DNA from: Prorocentrum cordatum
Taxonomy: Eukaryota > Sar > Dinophyceae > Prorocentrales > Prorocentraceae
Reading direction: 5' to 3'
DNA length: 64,000 nt
Assembly: GCA_963575745.1 (NCBI GenBank)
Contig: CAUYUJ010015715.1
Location: 207,929-271,928, forward strand
Shown in pieces: positions 32,086 through 43,393 of the stretch. The stretch's first letter is position 1. Each line of letters starts with the position of its first letter. A model generated the notes under the pieces. That model searched no databases. It saw only the letters and a program-made list of their open reading frames with translations, and was not told the DNA's origin. The position numbers were made by a program, and so were the translations under genes.

Positions 32086-33180
32086 GGGTGTTGCGCGGTG
32101 TGCGGCGTGCGGTGTGCGGTGTGCGGTGGGCGGTGTGTGGTGTGTGGTGCGTGGGGTGTGGTGTGTGATGCGTGGTGGGTGCTGTGTGGTGCGTGGTGGG
32201 TGGTCTGTGGTGGGTGGTGATGGGTGGTGTGTGTGTGTGTGGTGTAGGAGGTGTGCGGTGTGCAAAAGGGTGTGTGGTGTGTGGTGTGTGATGTGTGGTG
32301 TGTGGCGTGTGGTGTGTTGTGTGTCGTGTGTTGCGTGTGGTGCATTGCGGGTGGTGTGTTGCGTGTGGTGTGTTGCGTATGGTGTGTTGCGTGTGGAGCG
32401 TTGCGTGCGGTATGTTGCGTGTCGTGTATGCGTGTGGTGTGTGGCATGTGGCGTGTTGCGTGTGGTGTTTTGCGTGAAATGTGTATGTGTATGGTGTGTG
32501 GTGTGTGGCATGTGGTGCGTTGCGTGTGGTGTGTTGCGTGTCGTGTGTGGCGTGTGGTGTGTTGCGTACGGTGTGTTGCGTGTGGTGTGTTGCGCGCGGT
32601 ATGTTGCGTGTCGTGTGTGTGTGTGGCGTGTGGTGTGTTGAGTGTGGTGTGTTGCGTGTGGTGTGTTGCGTGTGGTGTGTTGCGCGCGGTATGTTGCGTA
32701 TTGTGTCGGAGTGTTGCGTGTGGTGTGTTGCGTGCGGTGTGTTGCGTGTGGTGTGTTGCGCGTGTGTTGTGTTGCGTGTGCGGTGTGTTGCGTGTCGTGT
32801 GTGTGCGTGGTCTCACAGCGTGGGCTCACAGCGTGTGCTTACAGTGTGGGCTCCCAGCGTAGGCTCACAGCGTGGGCTCGCAGCGTGGGCTCACAGCGTT
32901 GGCCCACAGCGTGGGCTCACAGCGTGGGCAAACAGCGTGGGCTCACAGCGTGGGCTCAACACAGCGTGGGCTCACAGCGTGGGCTCAACACAGCGTGCAC
33001 TCACAGCGTGGGCTCACAGCTTGGGCTCATAGCGTGGGCTCAACACAGCGTGGGCTCACAGCGTACACTCAACACAGCGTGCACTCACAGCGTGCACTCA
33101 CAGCGTGCACTCAATCACTCACGGTTAAGCGGAAAGCCACTCACGGTTAAGCGAAAGGCTACTCACGGTTTGGATTCCCC
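32086..33180. repeat. Composite satellite block A
   Basis: About 725 bp of G/T-only-like repeats (GTGTGGTGTGTTGCGTGTGG) to 32,812. Then a 15-bp satellite, unit CACAGCGTGGGCTCA, to about 33,115. A unique cap (ACTCACGGTTAAGCG twice, ending GGTTTGGATTCCCC) runs to 33,180. The same three-part order recurs in block B. Confidence 0.9.
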
Positions 33181-33745
33181 TTCGGGTGCACGCTGTGAGT
33201 GCACGCTGTGGGTGCACGCTGTGGTGAGCGCTTGCTGTGAGTGCACGCTGTGAGCCCACGCAGTGGTGAGTACACGCTGTGAGCGCACGCTGTGAGTGCA
33301 CGCTGTGGTGAGTGCCCGCTGTGAGTGCACGCTGCGGTGAGCGCCCGCTGTGAGTGCACGCTGCGAGTGCACGCTGTGAGTGCACGCGGCGTCGAGAGCT
33401 AGCTGAGCTGACGAGCGCGCTCGCACAGCCTGCGCTCGCAGCGTGCGCTCACAGCATGGGCTCACAGCGTGGGCTCACAGCGTGGGCGCACAGCGTGGGC
33501 TCACAGCGCGGGCTCACAGCGTGGGCCCACAGCGTGGGCTCGCAGCGTGGGCTCACAGCGTGAGCTCACAGCGTTGACTCAGAGCGTGTGCTCAGATCGT
33601 GGGCTCACAGCGTGGGCTCACCACGGCGGGCACGCACAGCAGCGTGGGCCAATCACGCTATGAATGCACGCTGTGAGTGCACGCTGTGAGCGCACGCTGC
33701 GCACCACCCGGTGAGAAAGACCGTGAGCACACGCTTTGAGTGCAC
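33181..33745. repeat. 15-bp satellite in alternating orientation
   Basis: 33,185-33,400 carries the unit reversed (GCACGCTGTGAGT), 33,430-33,650 forward again, 33,665-33,745 reversed. The array is therefore a set of large inverted repeats. Confidence 0.85.
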
Positions 33746-33799
33746 GCTTTGGGCCCGACGGAATCTCGAATTGCTTACGCGCTGGATTTCTCCGCGCGG

Positions 33800-34880
33800 T
33801 CCGAGAGTGATTTCTGTGGTGTGTGTGTGTGCGTGCGTTTGTGTGTGTGGTGGTGGTGGTGGTGGTGGTGGTGGGAGTGGTGGTAGCGGTGATTGTGGTG
33901 ATGGTGGTGGCGTTGGTGGTGGCGGTATCGTTGGCGGTGGTGGTTGTGGTGGTGGGGTGGTGGTGTGTGTGTGTGCGTTTTTTGCATGGTTGGTGTTGTG
34001 CGGTGTGCGGCGTGCGGTGTGCGGTGTGCGGTGGGCGGTGTGTGGTGTGTGGTATGTGGGGTGTGGTGTGTGATGCGTGATGGGTGCTGTGTGGTGCGTG
34101 GTGTGTGGTCTGCGGTGTATGGTGGTGGGTGGTGTGGTGTGTGGTGTGTGGTGTGTGGTGTGTGGTGTGTGGTGTGTGGTGTGTGGCGTGTGGTGTGTTG
34201 TGTGTCGTGTGCTGCGTGTGGTGCATTGCGGGTGATGTGTTGCGTGTGGTGTGTTGCGTGTGGTGTGTTGCGTGTAGAGTGTTGCGTGCGGAATGTTGCG
34301 TGTCGTGTGTGCGTGTGGTGTGTTGCGTGTGGTGTGTTACGTGGTGTTTTGCGTGAAGTGTGTATGTGTGTGATGTGTGGTGTGTGGCGTGTGGTGTGTT
34401 GCGTGTGGTTCGTTGCGTGTGGTGTGTTGCGTGTAGTGTCGGAGTTTTGCGTGTGGTGTGTTGCGCGCGGCGTGTTGCGTGTGGTGTGTTGCGCGTGTGT
34501 TGTGTTGCGTGTGCGGTGTGTTGCGTGTAGTGTGTTGCGTGGGCTCCCAACGTGTGCCCACAGCGTGGGGCTAACACAGCGTGGGCTCACAGCGTGGGCT
34601 CACAGCGCGGGCTCACAGCCTGGTCTCGCAGCGTGGGCTCACAGCGTGGGCTCACAGCGTGGGCTCAGAGCGTGGGCTCACAGCGTGGGCTCACAGCGTG
34701 GGCTCAACACAGCGTGGGCTCACAGCGTGGGCTCAACACAGCGTGCACTCACAGCGTGGGCTCACAGCGTACACTCAACACAGCGTGCACTCACAGCGTG
34801 CATTCATTCACTCACAGTTAAGCGAAAAGCCACTCAGGGTTAAGCGAAAAGCTACTCACGGTTTGGATTCCCCTTTCGTC
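33800..34880. repeat. Composite satellite block B
   Basis: GGT-rich start (33,840-33,960), GTGTGGTGTGTTGCG repeats to about 34,540, 15-bp CACAGCGTGGGCTCA units to about 34,805, then the same unique cap ending in GGTTTGGATTCCCC (34,861-34,874). A duplicate of block A in direct orientation. Confidence 0.9.
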
Positions 34881-34984
34881 TCTTCAAAACGAGGACCGAA
34901 CACCACAGGATGGCTGGGAAAACATATGGTTTCGCAGAAGGGGTTTTCCACAGCCAGTTCGCCTGGCGAATGGCCCAACCATTC

Positions 34985-35690
34985 GGCGGAGCTCCCTGGT
35001 TATGGGGCCGCGAAGCGCGTGAGGGACGTACCAGAATGGGCGCGGCGGCCGCATGCGAGCGCTAGCATCTGGGCCTTCGTTGGCGCTCCCTATGGTGCCA
35101 CGAAACATGTGAGGGGCGTGCCAGAATGGGTGTCGTGGCCGGAGCGCTGGCATCTGGGCCTTCGGTGGAGCTCCCTACGAGGCAGCGAAGTGTGTGAGGG
35201 GTGTGCCGGAATGGGCGCGGTGGCCAGATGCGAGCGCTGGCATCTGGGCCTTCGGTGGAGCCCCATGTGGTGCCACGAAGCGTGTGAGAGGTGTTCCAAA
35301 GTGTACGCGGTGGCCGCATGCGAGCGCTGGCATCTGGGCCTTTCGTGGGGCTCCCTATGGGGTCACGAAGCGTGTGAAGGAGTGTGCCAAAACGAATGCG
35401 GTGGCCGCGTGCAAGCGCTGGCATCCAGACATTCGGTGGAGCTCCCTACGGGGCCGCGAAGCGTGTGAGGGGTGTGCGAAAATAAATGGGGCGGCCGCAT
35501 GCGAGCGCTGGCATCTGGGCCGAAGCGTGCGAGGGGCGTACCAGAATGGGTTCGGCGGCCGCGCGCGAGCGCTGGCACCTGCGCCTTCGGTGGAGCTCCC
35601 TACGGCGCCGCGGAACATGTGAGGGGTGCGCCAGAATGGGTGATGTGGCCGCATGCGAACGCTGGCCTCTGGGCCTCCGGCGGAGCCCAA
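34985..35690. repeat. 86-91-bp tandem satellite
   Basis: GAGCGCTGGCATCTGGGCC-like anchors occur near 35,064, 35,150, 35,240, 35,330, 35,421, 35,511, 35,575 and 35,665, mostly 86-91 bp apart. A stray partial unit lies at about 36,020-36,095. Each unit includes GGAGCTCCCTA, CACGAAGCGTGTGAGG and GCCAGAATGGG. Confidence 0.9.
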
Positions 35691-35734
35691 TGGCCCGCGT
35701 TGAGACTTCGCGGGTCTATTTTTGTTTGTGTGGT

Positions 35735-36010
35735 GGGGGGGGGGCGCGAACTGCACCACTGTCGCTTCTTTCGCGGGCTCCTGGGAGGTCCAGCGGAGCG
35801 AAATGGTAAACTGACCGCGTTGGAACCTCGCGTCTCCCTGGTGGGGCTGCGAACTGCACCATTGTCGCCACTTTCGTGGGCTCCTGGTAGGTCCAGCGGA
35901 GCGAAAAGGTAAACGGACCGCGTTGGAATCTCGCGTCTCCCTGGTGGGGCTGCGAACTGCACCATTGTCGGCACTTTCGTGGGCTCCTGGGAGGTCCAGC
36001 GGGGTGGGGT
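35735..36010. repeat. ~103-bp tandem repeat, three units
   Basis: GCGAACTGCACCA recurs near 35,748, 35,850 and 35,954; each unit also has GGGCTCCTGG and CCAGCGGAGCGAAA. It is flanked on both sides by the 86-91-bp satellite. Confidence 0.85.
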
Positions 36011-36095
36011 TGCAAACGGACGCGAAACGCGTGAGAGGTGTGCCGGGATGAGCGCAGTGGCTGCGTGCAAGCGCTGGCATGCGGGCCTTCGGTGG

Positions 36096-36700
36096 AGCAC
36101 TGGACTCCCGAGCACTTTCGCCACAGTGCATCCTTGCCGATGAGAACTTAAGGCCTTGGGCCGAAGGACCCTGCGAAATCCGTCAGGAAGAGGAGGACGA
36201 CAAAGCTGGGGAGACCAACAGATACTGATACCGCTACCCCCTGGGCCTCTCTTATGGTGCGTTCTGACTAGAATATCACAGCGAATCCAGCCGTGGCGAC
36301 GAGGGCCTTCCAGGAGGCTCAAAAGCGCGCAAACAAGGCAAAGGCGGCCGTATCGATACCTTTCCTCATCCCCTGCGGAGGGGGATGAGGAGGACGCGTC
36401 CAGTTCCAGGCGCCCGCGCGGAGTCGACGCCGCGGGCCCGTGCCGAACTCTACGAAGAGCCTTGCGGGAAGGCCACGGGCTGGGAGGCACAGAAGAGGAT
36501 TGCCAGAGGGGCGGGAGGATCACGACGAAAAATAGGGTGTGCTACGGGCACGAGGAGGAAGGCAAGAGCAAGCCGAAGATGCATCAGCAATGCTTCACTA
36601 TATCCTCTTGTCCCAAATCCACTCCTCATAAGTCCCTACATGCTTTCATTCTCTTGGCAAGGGGCGCACCCTTGTCAGACCAGCACTCCCACGTGCCTGC
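36096..36700. other. Unassigned sequence
   Basis: No repeat or gene recognised; open frames on both strands lack known motifs. Confidence 0.35.
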
Positions 36701-37260
36701 CGTTCGCGCGAGAGCCCAATTTTGAAAAGGAACTGCCTTGCATCCTCCAAGCACGTAATCGAGAAGTGAAAAGGTATGACCATGCAAACCCACAGTGTCT
36801 TGCGATATCCACGTTTTGAGACACGCTCTCCCCTCATCCGTGTAACTGCTGCGCAAGGCTGCAATGCTGGCCATGGAGTTCGAGAACGTCTCAAGCAAAG
36901 GCCTCGTTTTGACGAGAAGCCGCCCTCCATCCGTACAGCTGCTAAATCTACGTGGGGAGGTCTCAAGCGAGAGCTCAAGTTTGAAAAAGAACCGCCCTCC
37001 AACATCAGAACTGCTGCAAGCTTCTAGAAGGAACGTCCGCGACGCTAAGGCGAGAGCCCCGATTTGACAAGTCGCCGCCCTGCCTCATTGCAGCTGCTGC
37101 TAGCTTTTGAACTTGCGCGGCGCGAGCGAGGGAGCTCAATATGAAAAGCGCCCCACTCCATCCATATAGCCATGATGATGTGATTAGAAAAGTATGCGCG
37201 GTGCTATGGCGAGAGCTCTATTTTGAAAACGACCTGTGATCCATCCTGGTATCTGTTACG
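36700..37260. repeat. Diverged ~80-bp tandem repeat
   Basis: Copies of GAGAGC..C.ATTTTGAAAA..GACCGCCCT.CATCC occur at about 36,711, 36,890, 36,968, 37,048, 37,128 and 37,208. The spacing is near 80 bp, except for one wider interval. Confidence 0.65.
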
Positions 37261-38700
37261 AATATCAAGCTTCAGTAGCGTGGTGATAACAGCAGTAACG
37301 ATACAGTCGGACCTAGGCCAGAAGAACATCCCTCAAACACATGAGACCCTCCGCTGGCCAAAACACACATAGCATGTACCCTCACTAGGATGTACAATAA
37401 CATCCAACAATCACGAGGAACATTAGGGTTCTCCCCGAACCGGCCTCGATCTTTTACCTCGATCCGACTGTAAAAGTGACAAAAACAGACGCAACGAGAG
37501 CAGCGACAACTGGCGGCGCGCACGGGGGTGTAGAGGTAGGGGGGGGGGTTCAGGAGGCTGCTTCTTAGAACGCGCCAGTTCTACACCTATAGATGGGGCC
37601 CGTGCCTTCTAACAAGCAGAGGTGCTTCTGAGAAGCCTTCCCCCCTCCTTCTACCCCCCTTCTGAACGTGACCGAAACAACAGCGACAACGATAACAACG
37701 ATGACCACCTAGCCCTCGCTGCTGTTGCTCGCCGCTCCTCTCGCTCTCCACCCCCCACCTGCCTGGAGGCCCTGCTGCCCTCCCCCCCCCCCCCCCCCCA
37801 GCCGGCGATCCAGGTCTCTCCCGCGAGCTCTGGCGGGGGCTTCGAGGCGAGTTCGAGGGTGGCCTCCTGCCCCGCCGAAGATGTCGTTGGCCGCCGACTA
37901 CGTCGACAACGACCAGGCGCCCCCGTCGGGGATCTCTGGCGGGGCCAAGGGCACGACCTCGACCACCTGGGGCCTCCGAGGGCAGGCTGGCCCAGGCCAC
38001 CCCAGACCCCAAAAAGGCAACCAACCGATTGGGTTGGCCCTGCCCTGCCAGGGATGTCGCAAGCCGCCGCCGACGACTCTGTGGAGGCCCAAAAAACCCA
38101 AGCACAAGCCTCAAATCTCCCATCCTCGGGAGAGGAGGCGCCACTCTTTCCGCGTGCCACGGGCGCTGCCGTACCTCACGCGCCGGCGGGATCCCAGACC
38201 GCCCGCATGGTCACCGTCACGCTGACGCCGCTCCTCGCGAGGACCTCTGATGGGCGCAAGGAAGCCCCCACTATCCCACTCCTCCCCTTTTTTCCACTTA
38301 CCCCTTGACCTCCTTGTTCGCCTCCTCCTCCTCCTCCTCCTCCTCCTCCTCCTCCTCCCGCATTTTTGTTGTTCTCTCCGACCTCTTGAAGCAGGCCTAC
38401 GCTCGGACCGCCTGCCTGGCCTGGGCCACGCAGCGCGGGCCCCCACCCACGCGCGGGCCTCCCAGCGCCCAGCCTCGGTGGTCCAAAGAGGGGGTCCTAA
38501 GGAATTCGGGACCTAAGGGATCTAAGGGTGGATCGACGTTGTCTCAAACACCTCGTCCTTAGGACCCCATCCTTCTAGACCCTATTTAAAACCACCGACA
38601 CCCCCTGGTCACGTCACGACTCGCGCCGTAAATGCCTCCCTCCCCACCCTCCCACCCCCTGGCCACGCCCGTTATCAGCAGGGGATGCAAAAACGGTCGA
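37261..38700. other. Unassigned region with low-complexity tracts
   Basis: Contains an 18-C run (37,782-37,799) and (CTC)n at 38,324-38,359. A plus frame from 37,881 (MSLAADYVDNDQAPPSGISG) runs about 110 codons with a basic C-terminus but no recognisable domain; it is too compositionally biased to call. Confidence 0.4.
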
Positions 38701-38803
38701 TCATGTCCAAGCTAAAAAGAACAACGGCTTGGAGGTCCTGGCAAGAACGACTAGCGGGCCATAGGCCAGATGCGTCCTGATTGAATCTGGGATCACGCCC
38801 AAC

Positions 38804-39578
38804 ATGAAGCCGGAAAGAGCGGAACTGCACGGAATTAACCAGGACTGTGCCGGATTTGGCCAGCTGGAGAAGGAGTGCTTCTGCTCAGCCTGTGGCGGGG
38901 TCATGGGCGTCTTCTGCGACCGCGCCCTGGTTTGCGCCTGCCGCGGCGACTGGACCAAACGCCACAACGCCCGGCGCAACCAGGCCTTCTTCGACGCCCT
39001 GGCCGCGGGCCATACCGGGGCGGAGTTGGATCGCCCAGGGTTGCTACCCCCGCGCCCCGCTGGGGAGGCCACCCCTGTGGGCGAGAAGGGCGGGCCCCAG
39101 GTGGATGAGAACGGCCGCCGCCCTGCCGACGTTTACCTGCCGCGGTGGCGCAGCGGCACGGCGGCCGCCTGGGACTTCGCCGCCACGTCCGGGTCGCGTG
39201 CCGATCTCTTCTCCGCGTCGGCCGCTTGGCCGCTTCGTCAAACGCGGCGACGGAGCGGTACGAGGAGTTCAAAAGCAGCGCCAAGACACCGCGCGGCTGT
39301 GCGCGGCGCAGATCCCCATGGTGGTGGAAGCCCACGGCGGCGGGTGGGGCCGCGAGGCACGCGGGGCCTTCGGGGTCCTGGCCAAGCGGGTGGCTGACGC
39401 CACAAGGGACGACGCCGCACTGATTGCGGACCATAGCGCCCAGCGACTTTCCGTCTCCCTGCGCAGGGAGAGCGCGCGGGCGGTGTCGCGGCGCCTCCAG
39501 ACGCAGTGTGGACGGGCGGGGGTGGCAGCGGCCCGACTGGCCGCGGCCACGGTTGCCTTCACGGCGGACGCTGTGTGA
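38804..39578 (+). pseudogene. Unidentified Cys-rich/nuclease-like ORF, frameshifted
   Basis: From ATG 38,804: a Cys-rich start (CFCSACGGVMGVFCDRALVC and AC) then RGDWTKRHNARRNQAFFDAL. Next come RRPADVYLPRWRSG and AAWDFAATSGSR; after a frameshift near 39,240, IPMVVEAHGGGWGREARG and SLRRESARAVSRRL. The PADV...WDF... pattern with a later Lys-containing segment recalls the nuclease-like C-terminal domains of some retroelement ORFs. The link is weak and no RT is present. It ends at TGA near 39,576. Unknown function. Confidence 0.4.
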
Positions 39579-40400
39579 GGTGCCCCCGGGGCTGCCTAGC
39601 GCCCCCCGTTCACCTCCCCGCCCTTGCTGGGCAGCACGGGCGCCCCCTGCCCTGTCGTCAGCGTCTCGCAGGCGACCCCTCTTTCGCGCGCCGTCTGGCC
39701 CTTCATCGGCGGGGCAATGGATGGATCCCGCAGAGGGCAATCCCTACTAAACGGCAGCGTGCTGGGCTCGGTCAACCACCCCGCCCAGGTCGCCGCGCCG
39801 TAGGGTCCGTAGCCTCGTCCGGCCCCTGGCCCAGCCTGTCTGCTTGCGGTTGCTTCCCCTCTCCTCCTCCTTGTCCTCCTCCTCCCTCCCCTTCTGCTCG
39901 TTGTTTCCCTCTCTATTCTTTCCTCCTGCTCCCTGCCTGCTGTCTCCGCCTGGCCCCTCTTCTGCCTGCCCGCCCGCCCTGCCGGCCCTGGCCCCCCGCT
40001 TGGGCGTTCGTCGTCGTTTGCCTACTTCTCCCCTCCTCGTCCCCTTCAGCAGTCAGCACAGCCTGACCAGGACCAGCGTGACGGCATGTAGGGCTTCGGC
40101 CGGAGGGCCTGTAGAGGCAGGATCCAGCTGCCTCCCGTATGATGTAGCAGTGGACGCATTTTCCCATTCATTGCGGCCTCGTTAGGCCAGATTTCGACCA
40201 CGGATGAACCAGCGCCGGTGCCGAACTTCATCTCCCAGGAGCTGCATCCTGATCAAGGGCTTCGATCGCTTATGTGCTCGACTCTTGGGCAACGTTTATC
40301 GGGAGGCGATGAATGGTGGGGTGTGGGGGGGGGGGAACATACACTTCTGGGGCAAGGACCCCCTTGGGACCCGAATGGGCCCTACAGGGCACCTTTCTGC
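39579..40400. other. Unassigned sequence
   Basis: CT-rich between 39,850 and 40,050; no gene recognised. Confidence 0.35.
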
Positions 40401-40800
40401 AGCCCTTGCTGTTCCCAGCTCATCGCCCCCCAAGACTCGTTGCTCGGAGGCCCAAGACTCCGTCGCCTGGAAGCCAAGACGGAGACCCCAAATCGATCGG
40501 AGGCCAAGACCGCGTCGCTCGGAGGCCAGGACGGAGGCCAAGACTCCGCCGTTCGGAGGCCATCTCTGTCGCCCCGCAAGACTCTCGGAGCCCAAATTCG
40601 TACGCGGCGCCGAGGCCTCCGTCGTCCGGAGGCCTCCGGAGAGGATCGGCGCGGGCGCCGCCCTCCGACCGTGGGGCAGACCCCGCCCTGCGCCCGCCTC
40701 CGCCCCTGCTCCGGAGGGGGAAGGGGCCCAGAGGAGGAGGAGGAGGAGGAGGAGGAGGAGGAGGAGGAGGAGGAGGAGGAGGAGGAAGAGGAGTTTTCTT
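40401..40800. repeat. Degenerate GGAGGCCAAGAC repeats and (GGA)n
   Basis: Irregular units such as CGGAGGCCAAGACTCCGTCG to about 40,640, then (GGA)n at 40,731-40,790. Confidence 0.75.
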
Positions 40801-41545
40801 GTGGGGGGAGGAGGAGGAGGAGGAAAAGAGAGAGGAGGAGCAAGAAAAGGGGAGAACTCTGCGAGCCTCCGGCGGCGTGTGTAGAGGCCCTCAGTAAGGC
40901 CGCTGGCCTCCAGGGATGGCAGGGCTCGCGTGCGGAACGCGCAGAGGCCGCTCGCTGGATGCACGCGCAGAGGGCCGACGCGCCCGCCCGCACGAGGTCC
41001 GAGCGCTGGGGAGGGCGTGCGGCCACGGGCGTGTCCACCTCCCGCCAAGGCTTGGCATGTGCGTCGTGGGGCCATATGGCGGCTTCCGAACCCCTGAGAT
41101 CCCAAAGAGGATGGCACCTCTTGGGGGATCATCTTGTACTTGGGTGGCGGAGCCGTCCTTGTCTTACTTCCGCCGCCTTCCGCCGATGAAAGGACGTCAA
41201 CCTCTCAATCCTTTGAAGACAAGGCCCTTTCTGGAGCGCTCCGTATGGTGCTGTCAGGGGCCACAAGAGGATCTGCGAAGATGATCGTTGGGCCCAGGAT
41301 GGAGAAGGGGGAAACGTAAAGAGCGAGGGGGATGGGTCAAGTAGACGTGCCCTTACGGTTCCGCCATGAGCTAGCCCTGCTACTTCCGCCAGCCATGCAT
41401 CGCGCACACCGCAATGGGCTTGCGCTCGTAGTTTGAGACAGGAGTCTAGGCCCACCTGGCGGCCGCTGCCGCTTGCTCGGTCGCGGCGCGGAGCTGAGTC
41501 GCCCGTCGTCGCCCGCGTTGTTTCGCGGATCGGACCGTCAATCGC

Positions 41546-41548
<3 letters not shown>
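40801..41548. other. Unassigned sequence
   Basis: Purine-rich to about 40,860, then GC-rich DNA without a recognised gene. Confidence 0.35.
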
Positions 41549-41634
<86 letters not shown>

Positions 41635-41641
41635 CCATCAC

Positions 41642-41682
<41 letters not shown>

Positions 41683-41738
41683 CCATCATCATTATCATCA
41701 TCATCAGCATCATCAGCATCATCAGCATCATCAGCATC
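41549..41738. repeat. (ATC)n microsatellite, ~190 bp
   Basis: Nearly uninterrupted ATC/TCA triplets with ACC and AGC variants toward the right end; frames read poly-Ile, poly-Ser or poly-His. Confidence 0.95.
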
Positions 41739-42700
41739 ATACTCGTCATTGCCGTCGTCGTCGATGAGGGTGGTAATGATGACAATGTGCCCCCCCTGAA
41801 ATCGCGCGGGGGCCCCAGGGGCCAGTTCCTCTGCGCGGACGTGCCCCCCCTTCGCTTCCTGGCCCTGTGTGTGTCGGCCCCGCGCCTACCCCCCGCTGCC
41901 TCCCCACATGGGCGGCAGCCTGGCCTGCTTGGGTTCCACATTGCTTCCGTTTCGCTAGTGCACCTGTTCGGTGCTACGCCCCGCCCAGCTTGGGCTGCTC
42001 TCCTATTCCCCCGCTCTCGTTTGCCCCGCCTTTCGGCCTGGCGTTCCCTTGCGGACGCCATCGCTATGCACCCGCCGACGTGGCTCCGCGCGTACCCCCA
42101 CCCCCACTCTTGCTGGGCGGTTCCCCCGCGGGTCGCCTGCACCACCTCTCGACACTTTTGGGGCACTTGTTCGGTGCCTTCCCTTCCGCCTCTCTTCTTG
42201 CGCCACTCGGTGTTTCCCCCCACGCCCACCGGGCCCTCCCGCGTGGCGCTTCTGCTGCTTAGGCGCCACCCGTCCTTCGGCACATGGACAACCCGCCAGC
42301 AGACCGCTCCTGCCCTTGGAGCCGCGCGTGCCTCTGGGTCCCCCGTGGCGGCTCCGCGCTGCGTGGCTGGGGTAGGCTCTGGCCACCGCGCTGCTGATGC
42401 TGCGCCTGCCGCCCCTGGCGAGCTGGTCTTGCCGCTCGCCTCGGGCTTCCGCGCGCCCACTCTGTTGCCTTCCCTCACGTGGCCGCTGCTTTGACGCTGC
42501 CCCCCTCCTGGGAGGAGGCCCCTGCTTCGCCGCTGCTGCCGACCCACACCGAGAACTTACAACTCGCCAGCCCAATGGGCCAGAGGCGTGCTAAGATCTC
42601 CGGTAACTGCTAAATAATACTTCTACTTCGCGCGCGCGGGGCGGCCCCTGGGGGTCCCCGGACGAAAAGTACCCCGGGCGATCCCCAGCAGACTCGGATC
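41739..42700. other. Unassigned GC-rich sequence
   Basis: Open frames on both strands, driven by GC content; no domain recognised. Confidence 0.35.
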
Positions 42701-42719
42701 AGAGATGGTTTTCCTCCTG

Positions 42720-43317
42720 GGCGCCGCCCCCGTGGCCCTCCAGAGAGCCCCAAGAAGGGCCACGAGGCCGCCAAGAGCCCTCCAAGATGGTTCAAGAGTG
42801 TTCCGAGATGCCACACGATCGTTCCAAGACGCCCAAGATGGCCCCCAGACGCCCCAAGAGGCCTCCAAGAGCACTCCCCGGAGGGCCCCAAGAGGCAAAA
42901 TTCATTACTTCAGATTTTGGCGTGTCCATCTTTTCGGCTTCCCGACGCCCCAAGACGGCCCAAGAGGCCCCCAAGATCGCTCCAAGAGGGCCCAAGAAGC
43001 TCCCAAGACGGCCCCAAGATGGCCCAAGAGGGCTCCAAGACGGCCCCAGAGGCATCCAAGACGGCCCAAGAGGGGCCCAAGAGGGCCACAAGCGATGCCC
43101 CAAAGGGGGAACACAAAACAAAACTTCGAGCCCTCAGCCTTAAGAAGCCCCCAGGAGGCCTCAAGAGGGCCCCTGAGAGGCCCCAAACGCCCCCAAGAGG
43201 CCCTCAGGAGGCCCCCAAGCGACGCTGGCCCCAAGAGGCTCCCCAAATGCCCCCTCCAGCACGCAAGCAAATGCCAGCGACCCGACGCGTTCAAGAGTCC
43301 CCATGAGGCCACCAAGA
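42720..43317. repeat. CCAAGAGG-type minisatellite, copy 3 (left part)
   Basis: CCAAGAGG/AGGCCCC units with the internal GTCCATCTTTTCGGCTTCCC segment shared with copy 2. It is interrupted by LINE2; the right part continues at 47,780. Confidence 0.85.
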
Positions 43318-43393
43318 CTGACTGACTGACTGCGGCCTTGCATCCCTTACAGACGCGTAGGCGTATTAAAAAGCTCGGCATTCATGCGTGACG

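Noticed and set aside
32813-33660. CRISPR-like direct repeats
   Set aside because: The 15-bp units are contiguous without unique spacers and flip orientation; this is satellite DNA in a eukaryotic genome.
32069-34843. Long ORFs of Cys/Val or Thr/His repeats on both strands
   Set aside because: They translate GT-rich and 15-bp satellites that lack stop codons in several frames.
36156-36725. Open frames on both strands around 36.1-36.7 kb
   Set aside because: No recognisable domain or coding signal beyond GC-driven openness, so listed only as unassigned sequence.
41433-42494. 353-codon plus ORF starting in poly-Ile
   Set aside because: The first third is the (ATC)n repeat and the rest has no recognisable domain; minus-strand frames are equally open.
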